From an uncultured bacterium (GTDB taxonomy: Bacteria > Bacillota > Clostridia > Peptostreptococcales > Anaerovoracaceae): DNA of 23,229 nt. The translations under genes and the position numbers were made by a program. The notes beneath the pieces were generated by a model. It did no database searches and was not told the origin of the DNA. It saw only the letters and a program-made list of their open reading frames with translations. Shown here piece by piece: positions 7,686 to 15,065 of this stretch; position 1 is the first letter of the stretch, and each line of letters opens with the position of its first letter. The stretch is taken from the NCBI GenBank assembly GCA_905214225.1, contig CAJMLL010000037.1, positions 1 to 23,229 of the forward strand, written 5' to 3'.

Positions 7686-7989
7686 TTTACCTCTCCTCCT
7701 GCATTGCGTGACAGGTCCATTATACAACAATGGAATTGTATTCTCCACCTTTTCAGACATACTGTTCTGAATTAAGCCTGCGGTGTTCTGGCATTTCCGC
7801 AGACAGACACAATTTAATATACAGCATTTTTGCAGGGTGTTTGTGAGCAAAAAATCATTTTCCCACATCGTTTTTACACATGGTTCATCTTTATTTTCCC
7901 TCCTGCAGATACTATAATATATCTGTATAAGTATCTGAATATTTTTGGCATTTTTCAGATCATACTCGTATCATCAGAAAGAGGCATCT
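7686..7989. other. Divergent promoter region, aroEK and acyl-CoA synthetase
   Basis: A minus-strand TATAAT (7719-7724) serves aroEK and a plus-strand TATAAT (7913-7918) serves the acyl-CoA synthetase. The plus-strand box has only a weak -35 (TTTATT, 7890-7895, 17-base spacer). A 20 bp inverted repeat ATACAA-N8-TTGTAT (7722-7741) overlaps the aroEK -10 and could be an operator. A further hairpin CTGCGG-N13-CCGCAG lies near 7779-7803. Confidence 0.5.
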
Positions 7990-9762
7990 ATGAGCAAGAA
8001 ATTCAAGACCAGAGCAGGACAGCTGAAGCCTGTTCAGGAAACTGTAGAATACCGCGAATTCCGTTCCTTTATCGACGGCGTCACGGCTAAATATAAAGAT
8101 CAGACATGTTTCATCGTGAAGGACAAACCGGCAAACCGCAAGGAGAAACCGACCTACAGAAACATCAGCTACCGTGAGCTCAGAAACCACATCAACTGGC
8201 TGGGAACTGGTCTGATGGCCAGAGGCCTGGGCGACAAGCGCATCGCCATCGTCGGCGAGAACAGCTACCCGTGGGCGCTCACCTATCTGACTGTCCTCTG
8301 CGGAAGCGGAATCGTTGTTCCGCTGGATAAGGGACTTCCGGAGGAAGAGGCCCTGTCTTCCATTCAGAGGAGTTCCTCTGACGCAGTTGTCTTTGACAAA
8401 AAGCACCTTCCGCTGATCAAGTATCTGCAAGAGAATAACGCCTGTGCGAAAGAATACATCTGCATGACGCCGCTGGAGGGATTCGATTCCCTGCAGGATA
8501 TCATGGATGAAGGCGTCCGGGAATTCCAGGCCGGACACACATCCTTCCAGAACATCATGCGTGACCCGGATGAGATGGCCGAGCTGCTGTTCACTTCCGG
8601 TACAACCAGCAAGTCCAAGGCGGTCATGCTGTCACCGCACAATCTCCTGTTCGACGTTTATGCCATGATCCGCTGCGAGGACCTGCGCGAAGGAGATGTC
8701 AACATGAACTTCCTTCCGTACCACCACACCTTCGGATCCATCAGCGTTGTCACCGCTTTGCAGTGCGGCATCGTGAACGTTTACTGTGACGGTCTGCGCT
8801 ACATCAAGCAGAATCTGAAAGAATATAATGTAACGATGTTCGTCGGCGTTCCGCTTCTGGTTGAGCAGATGTATAAAAACGTCCTGAAGGGTGTGCGCAA
8901 GCAGGGTAAGGAAGCATCTTTCCAGAGAGGTCTGAAGATTTCCAGACGCTTACGGCGCATGCACATCGATGTCAGAAGACGTATGTTTAAAGATATCATC
9001 GGTGAACTGGGCAACCTGCGCCTGATCATCAGCGGCGCTTCTCCGCTGGATCCTGCAGTTGCAAGAGGTTTTGACGATATCGGCGTTCAGGTTATCCAGG
9101 GATATGGACTGACAGAGACTTCCCCGGTCATCTGCGCAGAGAACTATCTGAACCAGCGTCCGGGTTCTGTCGGAAAGACCATGGCAGGCATGGAAGCGAG
9201 AATCGTCAATGAAGGTCCGGACGGAGTCGGCGAACTGGTTGTCAAAGGCGCCAATGTCATGCTGGGTTATTACAATGATCCGGAAGAAAACGCCAAGGTT
9301 CTGGTTCACGGATGGCTGCGGACCGGCGACCTTGCCTACATTGATGATGACGGATTTATCTGGCTGACCGGCCGTGCAAAGAATGTCATCGTCCTGAAAA
9401 ACGGAAAAAATATCTATCCGGAAGAGATTGAAACCCTGATCGACAACCTTCCGTATGTTAAGGAAAACATCGTCATCGGCCAGCCGCGCCACCACGACGG
9501 AAACAACCGTGACCTGGCCCTCTGCGCCAAGATCGTCTACGATCCGGACTACATGAAGAACGTCTTCCACGCGGAAACTCAGGAAGACATCGAAGCCGTC
9601 ATCAAGAAAGACCTAGATAAGATCAATGAAGAGCTTCCAGTCTACAAGCAGATCTACCGTCTGATCGCCACCGACAAAGAGATGGAAAAGACGACAACCG
9701 GCAAGGTAAAACGCTTCCGCGAAGGCGCCGTCCGTTACGATAAACCGCCAAAGGAGCAGTAG
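7990..9762 (+). CDS. AMP-dependent synthetase, long-chain fatty acid-CoA ligase type
   Basis: A 590-residue adenylate-forming enzyme that would activate a carboxylic acid, probably a long-chain fatty acid, through an acyl-AMP to acyl-CoA. Core motifs are the phosphate-binding FTSGTTSKSKAVM (201-213), GYGLTETSPV (371-380), the ATP-ribose aspartate in GWLRTGDLAYIDDDG (441-455), the hinge GRAKNVIVLKNGKNI (461-475) and the C-terminal lysine in TTTGK (K572). The phosphate loop has SKSK where most relatives have GxPK. Similarity is to FadD15-like bacterial ligases. The ATG at 7990 has AAAGAGG 5 bases upstream. The gene is monocistronic, with a strong terminator at 9808-9855. Chain-length preference cannot be read from the sequence. 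Confidence 0.93.
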   Translation: MSKKFKTRAGQLKPVQETVEYREFRSFIDGVTAKYKDQTCFIVKDKPANRKEKPTYRNISYRELRNHINWLGTGLMARGLGDKRIAIVGENSYPWALTYLTVLCGSGIVVPLDKGLPEEEALSSIQRSSSDAVVFDKKHLPLIKYLQENNACAKEYICMTPLEGFDSLQDIMDEGVREFQAGHTSFQNIMRDPDEMAELLFTSGTTSKSKAVMLSPHNLLFDVYAMIRCEDLREGDVNMNFLPYHHTFGSISVVTALQCGIVNVYCDGLRYIKQNLKEYNVTMFVGVPLLVEQMYKNVLKGVRKQGKEASFQRGLKISRRLRRMHIDVRRRMFKDIIGELGNLRLIISGASPLDPAVARGFDDIGVQVIQGYGLTETSPVICAENYLNQRPGSVGKTMAGMEARIVNEGPDGVGELVVKGANVMLGYYNDPEENAKVLVHGWLRTGDLAYIDDDGFIWLTGRAKNVIVLKNGKNIYPEEIETLIDNLPYVKENIVIGQPRHHDGNNRDLALCAKIVYDPDYMKNVFHAETQEDIEAVIKKDLDKINEELPVYKQIYRLIATDKEMEKTTTGKVKRFREGAVRYDKPPKEQ

Positions 9763-9807
9763 AAGAAAATATTGCAGAAAAACGATAAATAAAAACAGGA
9801 AATAGAC

Positions 9808-9855
9808 AATGCATGTTCATCCGAGCTGAAATGCCGATGGACATGCATTTTTTGT
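9808..9855 (+). terminator. Strong intrinsic terminator of the acyl-CoA synthetase gene
   Basis: A 14 bp stem with one wobble pair joins 9808-9821 to 9836-9849, with outer arms AATGCATGT and ACATGCATT and a 14-base loop. It runs into six T residues and TTGT. Confidence 0.92.
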
Positions 9856-10104
9856 AAAGGATGGATAATGAAATGAAGGGGAAGGAAGAGAAAATGAGTG
9901 GAAAAAAGTAGGAAAAAGGATGATTGGGTATACTGTATACCGATTGAGCCGGACTTCTCTTTATTATTAGATGGGAAGAAAATAGAATGCCAGCGGTTGG
10001 GAGCTCGTGGTGAGAGGACTGGTTTCCCGACAGCGGTGAAATAAAAGTCGGGAAACCTTCAGATTGGGAATGAAATCCCGACCGAGACAATTTATAAAAA
10101 ATGA
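9856..10104. other. Intergenic region with palindromes
   Basis: No gene is seen. It holds a 15 bp palindrome GGTATACTGTATACC (9927-9941). It also holds a perfect 11 bp stem, GGTTTCCCGAC (10021-10031) with GTCGGGAAACC (10047-10057), around a 15-base loop that has no T-run on either side. A small GGGA/TCCC hairpin follows near 10066-10079. Confidence 0.55.
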
Positions 10105-10206
10105 TTATAATACAGTATACTCAAGTTCAGCGTCTCCGCTGTCTTTCATCAGTTTCTCTTTCTGCTCATCTGGTCCATACCAGCTTTTGGAACTCCGTCT
10201 CGTCAT
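10105..10206 (-). CDS. Possible 33-residue protein downstream of ylmH
   Basis: A short frame starts with ATG one base after the ylmH stop and ends at TAA (10105-10107). It begins MTRRSSKSWYGPDEQ, then a charged KEKLMKDSGDAELE stretch, and ends YTVL. The position suggests translational coupling by re-initiation, since there is no real ribosome binding site beyond AGG. The composition is protein-like (acidic and basic residues, few rare codons), but I recognise no family. The last codons overlap a TATAC palindrome (ATACAGTAT, 10110-10118). It may be a chance frame. Confidence 0.3.
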   Translation of the reverse strand: MTRRSSKSWYGPDEQKEKLMKDSGDAELEYTVL

Positions 10207-10207
10207 C

Positions 10208-10996
10208 CTATATGTAAATTTTCAGTGTAATCGCCGTCCGCCCCTTCCTGGTCTCCCGGCCGACCTCGTCGAGTACGGCTTTTCCGTGATGGCGGAGAAC
10301 CAGCTCATCGCCTTCTTCCAGCATCCGGTCGATTTTCAAAACTTCTTCGTGGTTGATCAGCACCATGCCGCCGCGGATGGCATCGGCTGCCTTGCTTCTG
10401 GCCAGCCCGAAGGCGGATGAAACCAGGCTGTCCAGGCGGAGGGAGGCGACGGTGTCGTGCTTCATCTTCACTTTCTGCTCCGGGATCAGCAGTTCGGAGA
10501 GCGGGTGAACGCTGACGGAAAGGTAGGTCCTTCCGGCTTTACCGAAGTTATCTGAGATGTATTCCGCCATGTCCTGCAGCACGATGATGTCCGCGCCGTC
10601 TTCTCTCACCAGAATATCGCCGATAACATCCCGCTTCAGCCCCAGGCCGATCAGGGCGCCGAGATAGTCTCCATGGCGGAGGGCACGCCCGGATCGGGAG
10701 GCGGAAGAGTTTTTGCTGTGCTGCGCGCGGATGACGGAGAAGATCTGCTGCATAGCGTCCTGTTCACCGGCGTCGCCTTCCATGTAATCCGGGAGACAGG
10801 CCATGACCCGCCTCTGCGCGTCCGGATAGCCTCCCGTAAAGAGTATTTTACAGGCCGGATTTTCCTTCCTCATTTTCTGCCGCAGCAGGGCCTGCTGATG
10901 CGGGTCCAGAAAGCCCGTAAACGTCAGCATGTAGCGGTCCAGACATTGTGTAATACGGTCCTCTGCCTGTCCCAGCAGTATGTTTTCTTCATTCAT
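10208..10996 (-). CDS. ylmH: YlmH-family RNA-binding protein with S4 domain
   Basis: A 262-residue protein of the YlmH family. The N-terminal region (about 1-75) is a helical segment containing RITQCLDRYMLTFTGFLDPHQQ. The middle is the family domain with RSGRALRHGDYLGALIGLGLKRDVIGDI (about 103-130). The C-terminal S4 domain, LRLDSLVSSAFGLARSKAADAIRGGMVLIN (about 186-215), is expected to bind structured RNA. YlmH members bind ribosomes, and the Bacillus protein has been linked to rescue of stalled ribosomes with peptidyl-tRNA. It usually sits in the ylm/divIVA cell-division cluster; here it is separate, which is unusual but not unique. The start follows GGAAGGA about 9 bases upstream. Confidence 0.93.
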   Translation of the reverse strand: MNEENILLGQAEDRITQCLDRYMLTFTGFLDPHQQALLRQKMRKENPACKILFTGGYPDAQRRVMACLPDYMEGDAGEQDAMQQIFSVIRAQHSKNSSASRSGRALRHGDYLGALIGLGLKRDVIGDILVREDGADIIVLQDMAEYISDNFGKAGRTYLSVSVHPLSELLIPEQKVKMKHDTVASLRLDSLVSSAFGLARSKAADAIRGGMVLINHEEVLKIDRMLEEGDELVLRHHGKAVLDEVGRETRKGRTAITLKIYI

Positions 10997-11070
10997 TGTG
11001 ATTCATCCTTCCATATTTGTATCCTGCCGGATTTCTTTTTGACAAAAAGTTCCTGAGCAAGAAAAAAAGC

Positions 11071-11099
11071 TTGCACTTCTTCTCCTGACAGGATATCAT
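11071..11099 (+). promoter_or_regulatory. Promoter of the Mn2+ riboswitch and P-type ATPase
   Basis: TTGCAC (11071-11076) and TATCAT (11094-11099) are separated by 17 bases. The predicted start near 11105 falls just before the first riboswitch stem at 11109, as expected. The -35 is weak, while the -10 matches 5 of 6. Confidence 0.6.
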
Positions 11100-11108
11100 A
11101 TTTATGAA

Positions 11109-11230
11109 TTAAAGGGGAGTAGCTGGCGGTATCTCATCGGTGCCGCGGTAATCAGCGTCAGTACACGATCTGCCCGGAAGAAACATATCTTCAGCAGATC
11201 CGCAATTACTTGAAACAGCAAGACTTTTAA
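11109..11230 (+). ncRNA. yybP-ykoY (manganese) riboswitch
   Basis: The family's two conserved ends are present: AAAGGGGAGTAGC (11111-11123) at the 5' side and GCAAGACTTTT at the 3' side (11218-11228). The closing stem pairs TTAAAGG (11109-11115) with CTTTTAA (11224-11230). Inside are a stem around GCGGTATC/GGTGCCGC, and a long arm GATCTGC/GCAGATC topped by GAAGA/TCTTC. The family senses Mn2+ and controls Mn export or membrane-protein genes. The 3' side of the closing stem lies within the 5' arm of the following terminator, so ligand binding should prevent termination and switch the ATPase on. Recognition is from conserved motifs, not a covariance-model search. Confidence 0.88.
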
Positions 11231-11257
11231 GGTGTGTTTGCCTTGAAAGTCTTTTTT
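11221..11257 (+). terminator. Riboswitch-controlled intrinsic terminator
   Basis: AGACTTTTAAGG (11221-11232) pairs with CCTTGAAAGTCT (11241-11252), a 12 bp stem with one wobble, around the loop TGTGTTTG, and is followed by a run of T ending at 11257. Its left arm is shared with the closing stem of the riboswitch, so the two structures exclude each other. Confidence 0.9.
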
Positions 11258-11356
11258 GTTATCTTGAAACAAAGGCGTTCAGGAGGCTGTAAAGGACTTG
11301 AAATGGTGCAGATGAACAGATCTGCAGCTTCCCCTGTCATCGAAAAGGAGAATCCG

Positions 11357-13972
11357 ATGGAAAAAAAGAAACAGACATTTTACAACCAGTCTGCAGAGCA
11401 GGCGATGCAGTATTTCCATTCCGGAAAAGAGGGCATCTCTGACGCGCAGGCAGACAAGAACCGGGAAGAGTTTGGTGCCAACCGGCTCAGGGAAACGAAG
11501 AAGAAAAGTTTTCTTCAGGTTTTCGCGGATCAGTTTAAGGACCTTCTGGTCATTATCCTGATCGTTGCGGCGATCGTTTCCATGCTGACGGGAAGTGTAT
11601 CCAGTACCGTGGTTATTTTCCTGGTGCTGATCATGAATGCTATTCTGGGAACGGTGCAGTACTTTAAAGCGCAGAAGTCGCTGGAAGGGCTGAAGAAGCT
11701 GTCTTCGCCGGAAGCCAAAGTCATCCGCGAGGGAACGCCGCACATCATTGACGCGGCAGACCTGGTCTGCGGAGATATCATCACGCTGGAAGCCGGTGAT
11801 ATCGTCCCGGGGGACGGAAGAATCATTGAATCTTTCTCCCTGAAAACGGACGAGAGCACCCTGACCGGCGAATCCATGAGCGTGGAGAAACACGCGAAGG
11901 TGATCGACGAGGAAACCGTTGCCCTGGGTGACCAGAAGAATATGGTCTTCTCCGGATCCCTGGTCACATACGGCCGCGCAACGGCAGTCATTACAGCCGT
12001 TGGAAAGGAAACCGAGCTTGGACAGATTGCGGAGCTGATGAATGACACATCAGAAAAAAAGACTCCGCTGCAGGTAACCATGGATCAGTTCAGCAAAAAG
12101 CTGTCCATTGCGATCATGGCAATCTGTGCAGTTGTCTTTCTGCTGAGCATGTACAGAGGCATGCATATCCTTGATGCTTTGCTTTTTGCCGTCGCACTTG
12201 CGGTAGCGGCGATTCCGGAAGCGCTGTCTTCCATCATCACGATTTCGCTGGCCATCGGAACGTCCCGCATGGCGGAGCAGAATGCGATCGTGAAGGATCT
12301 GAATGCGGTAGAAGGACTGGGCTGTGTATCGGTCATCTGTTCGGATAAGACCGGAACGCTGACCCAGAACCGGATGACCGTGGAATATGCGGATGCAAGA
12401 GAAGACGTGGAAAATGAAATGATGATGGCGTCTGTACTCTGTAACGACACCAAGAGGGTGGACGGGAAGCTGACTGGAGATCCGACGGAAACAGCTTACT
12501 TTGACTACTATATTAAGGAACGCGGAGAAGAAGCGCTGGACAAGGTGCTGAATGACCATCCGCGCCTTGCTGAAGTGCCTTTTGACTCGGACAGAAAGCT
12601 GATGAGCACGCTGCATAAGGTGAACGGTGAGTACGTCATGTTTATCAAGGGTGCGATCGACGTTATCATGGACCGTACGGTCAATCTGACGGATGAAGAA
12701 ATCGACGCGGTCAGAAAAGAGAACATGAAGCTGTCTTCGGAAGGCCTGCGTGTTCTGGGATTTGCGATGAAGACGATTCCGGAAAACAGGAAGCTGACTG
12801 TCGCAGATGAGTTTGATCTCGAGTACATCGGCCTGCTCGCCGAGGTGGATCCACCGCGTGAGGAGTCGAAGAAGGCGGTCGCCGACTGTATCGCGGCCGG
12901 AATCAAGCCGATCATGATCACTGGAGATCATAAGGTTACCGCTTCAGCCATCGCAAAGCGGATCGGCATTATGCATGAGGGCGACCTGGCCTTTACCGGA
13001 CCGGAAATCGATGCCATGAGCGATGAAGAGCTGGATGAGAAGCTGGAGCACATCAGTGTGTATGCCCGTGTATCCCCGAGCAATAAGATCCGGATCGTCA
13101 ATGCGTGGCAGAAAAAGGGAAAGATTGTTGCCATGACCGGTGACGGCGTCAATGACGGACCGGCCCTGAAGGCTGCAGATGTCGGTGTCGCCATGGGAAT
13201 CACCGGAACGGAAGTCGCAAAAGATTCCGCGGCGATGATTCTGACGGATGATAACTTCGCGACCATCATCAAGTCCGTGCTGAACGGAAGAAATATCTAT
13301 AACAACATCAAGAACGCGATTACTTACCTGCTCTCCGGAAACGCAGCGGCGATTCTAGACGTGCTGTTCGCATCGCTTGCCGGCCTGCCCGCTCCGTTTA
13401 CTGCAGTGCAGCTGCTGTTTATCAACCTGATTACGGACAGCCTTCCGGCTCTGGCCATCAGCATGGAGCCGTCCAATCCGGAACTGATTCACGATAAACC
13501 GCGTTCCAGAGACGATTCTGTACTGAATAAGGAAACGCAGCGTGTGGTATCCGGAACGGGAATTCTGATTGCCATCGCCGTTGCCGTATCCTTCCTGATC
13601 GGCCTTGGAAAAATCCCGGCGATTTCTTCCATGATGCCGGAAGTCAGCTTCAACGCGACAACCGGATGCACCATGGCCTTTGCGACACTATGTCTTGCCC
13701 GTCTCTGGCACGGCTTCAACTGCAGAGGAAGAGAGAGCATCTTCAAGCTGGGCGTATTCAGCAATATGTACACGATCGGAGCCTTTGTTCTGGGCGCCGG
13801 ACTGCTTCACTGCATTCTGCTGATTCCGGCCTTGCACAGCGCATTCGGCACATCCGGACTGAATCCGCATCTCCTCGGATGGGTCTGGCTGCTGGCCTTC
13901 CTGCCGACCGTGATCATTCAGATTTATAAGGCCATCTGCTACAGAGGGGAAGAGAAGATTTCAAGAAAGTAA
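11357..13972 (+). CDS. PMCA-type cation-transporting P-type ATPase, likely Mn2+/Ca2+ exporter
   Basis: An 871-residue P2-type ATPase in the cytoplasmic membrane. The order is an N-terminal cation-ATPase domain, two membrane helices (about 62-102), the actuator TGES (170-173), helices M3-M4 with PEAL (287-290), the phosphorylated D330 in DKTGT, the nucleotide-binding domain, TGDGVND (594-600), and M5-M10 (about 655-860). M6 keeps N690, T693 and D694, which match the SERCA Ca2+ ligands. M5 reads LLSGNAAAIL, where SERCA has SNxGE, so the Glu771-equivalent is alanine (A665). With the Mn2+ riboswitch upstream, manganese export as in Lactococcus YoaB is the best inference. The ATG at 11357 has AAGGAG 6 bases upstream, beyond the terminator. 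Confidence 0.93.
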   Translation: MEKKKQTFYNQSAEQAMQYFHSGKEGISDAQADKNREEFGANRLRETKKKSFLQVFADQFKDLLVIILIVAAIVSMLTGSVSSTVVIFLVLIMNAILGTVQYFKAQKSLEGLKKLSSPEAKVIREGTPHIIDAADLVCGDIITLEAGDIVPGDGRIIESFSLKTDESTLTGESMSVEKHAKVIDEETVALGDQKNMVFSGSLVTYGRATAVITAVGKETELGQIAELMNDTSEKKTPLQVTMDQFSKKLSIAIMAICAVVFLLSMYRGMHILDALLFAVALAVAAIPEALSSIITISLAIGTSRMAEQNAIVKDLNAVEGLGCVSVICSDKTGTLTQNRMTVEYADAREDVENEMMMASVLCNDTKRVDGKLTGDPTETAYFDYYIKERGEEALDKVLNDHPRLAEVPFDSDRKLMSTLHKVNGEYVMFIKGAIDVIMDRTVNLTDEEIDAVRKENMKLSSEGLRVLGFAMKTIPENRKLTVADEFDLEYIGLLAEVDPPREESKKAVADCIAAGIKPIMITGDHKVTASAIAKRIGIMHEGDLAFTGPEIDAMSDEELDEKLEHISVYARVSPSNKIRIVNAWQKKGKIVAMTGDGVNDGPALKAADVGVAMGITGTEVAKDSAAMILTDDNFATIIKSVLNGRNIYNNIKNAITYLLSGNAAAILDVLFASLAGLPAPFTAVQLLFINLITDSLPALAISMEPSNPELIHDKPRSRDDSVLNKETQRVVSGTGILIAIAVAVSFLIGLGKIPAISSMMPEVSFNATTGCTMAFATLCLARLWHGFNCRGRESIFKLGVFSNMYTIGAFVLGAGLLHCILLIPALHSAFGTSGLNPHLLGWVWLLAFLPTVIIQIYKAICYRGEEKISRK

Positions 13973-14023
13973 GGCGGACAGTTGGCAAGAAGAATGCATG
14001 GATTCAGCATTTCAGGACATTAA

Positions 14024-14101
14024 GCAGCGACGGTCACCGGGAACTCCTGCTGTTGCCAGCAGGAGCGCCCGGTGACCCTGCATAATTCAATTGACCGCTG
14101 C
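14024..14101 (+). other. Large symmetrical stem-loop after the P-type ATPase gene
   Basis: GGTCACCGGG (14032-14041) pairs perfectly with CCCGGTGACC (14068-14077). Inside a symmetric 4+4 internal loop, CCTGCTG (14046-14052) pairs perfectly with CAGCAGG (14057-14063) around TTGC. Outside, GCAGCG (14024-14029) matches CGCTGC (14096-14101). No T-run follows, so it is not a standard terminator. It begins about 50 bases after the ATPase stop and may stabilise the transcript end or stop transcription in a non-canonical way. Confidence 0.75.
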
Positions 14102-14350
14102 CCTAGGAGGGAAAGTAAAACTGGAACTGCTCAGTAACGGAGATTTGTCAGATTAATAAAGCGGCAGTTTTTGGGTACTTTATGGATACGTCGAGAACTT
14201 ATAGGACGCGCACGGCTGCTCTCCATTGCCGTGCAGCGTGCTCTCGACGATCGTCATATCTGCTCTGGTATTTTTTTCCCCAGGCTGCGCTTCAGAATAC
14301 AGGACTGAGTCATTTTCTGGATTAAACAGACTGCAGCTTTGGAAAAATCG
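14102..14350. other. Intergenic segment with a second long stem-loop
   Basis: No gene is seen. A branched inverted repeat spans 14189-14249: CGTCGAGA with TCTCGACG outermost, ACGC with GCGT next, and CACGG with CCGTG innermost. No T-run follows closely. The composition shifts to AT-rich towards the repeat element. Confidence 0.6.
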
Positions 14351-14842
14351 TTGGTAAAAACCGCGATAATTACAATTTTATACCAATGGAGAAAACGTTT
14401 TGGGAAGAAACGATATTAATCATGGTTCTCTCCCAAATATTGTTCTTACACAAGTACAATTATGAAACTGGATCAGTTGGAAAAAGCCGAGATTAATAAT
14501 TATGCGCATAAATGAATAAGATTTCTGCATTACCGTTGTGCGGGCAAATCGAAAATGGTATCAGTCACTAAAATACAGAGTATTGCGTGATTGCATAAGT
14601 AGGAAATAGTAATTATTTTACCTTCTCATAAGCCAATCAACCGTCAGTGATTGTAGGTAGTTGGTAAAAAACAGCGATTTCGATTAGTTTTACACAAATA
14701 ATATTGTATACTTGGTAAAGTCTGTGATTTCGGAGATTTTTTACCAAAATAAATGGAAATCAGTACCGGAAAATTGAAATTATAACTGCATAAAAGGTGA
14801 ATATGAGACTATGAGATGAAATGCGAGTATACAGTATACTCG
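14351..14842 (+). repeat. Composite repeat element, copy 2
   Basis: This is the diverged second copy of the element at 5622-6146, in the same orientation. Units of exactly 36 bp with TTGGTA and TACCAA (or TACACA) arms 24 bases apart lie at 14351-14386, 14661-14696 and 14712-14747. The 37 bp variant unit is at 14400-14436, with TTGGGA and TCCCAA arms, and a degenerate unit is near 14591-14624. The last two intact units are again 15 bases apart and preceded by TAGGTAG, as in copy 1. Past the units both copies share CTGCATAAA-x-GGTGAATA. The element ends in the 19 bp palindrome CGAGTATACAGTATACTCG (14824-14842). It too lies between convergent genes. Confidence 0.8.
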
Positions 14843-14890
14843 ATCCGCCGGGATCGGCAGTTTCATTTTACAAGGACCCAGCCCGGTGCT

Positions 14891-14955
14891 TTAACATCCC
14901 TGGAGTTTAACATCTCTGAATTAAAACATCCCTGAAATCTTAACATGTCTGAGAT
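14891..14955. repeat. Degenerate 16 bp tandem repeat, four units
   Basis: Four units of the form TTAACATCCCTGGAGT or close variants start at 14891, 14907, about 14922 and 14940. Their ACAT cores are spaced 16, 16 and 17 bases. The period is not a multiple of three, so it is not a coding repeat. It sits between the composite repeat and the insertion-sequence remnant. Confidence 0.6.
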
Positions 14956-14962
14956 TATAACC

Positions 14963-14985
14963 ATTAAGTCCGTATAATGGTGTAA
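14963..14985 (+). repeat. Candidate left terminal inverted repeat of an IS256-like element
   Basis: The 23 bases starting ATTAAGTCCGTATAATGG match, as a reverse complement, 23 bases at 23124-23146 at about 16 positions. It lies about 100 bases upstream of a truncated transposase start, where a left terminal repeat is expected. The family assignment rests on the adjacent reading frame, not on the repeat itself. Confidence 0.35.
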
Positions 14986-15065
14986 CTTGAAAATTTCATA
15001 AGGAAAGCCATGCTGGCTCCTGATATAATGTAAAGCGCTAAAACAAACACCAAGGAGGAACCAAC

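Noticed and set aside
10021..10057. 11 bp stem-loop as a terminator of ylmH
   Set aside because: There is no T-run on either strand after the stem, and it lies about 150 bases past the ylmH stop.
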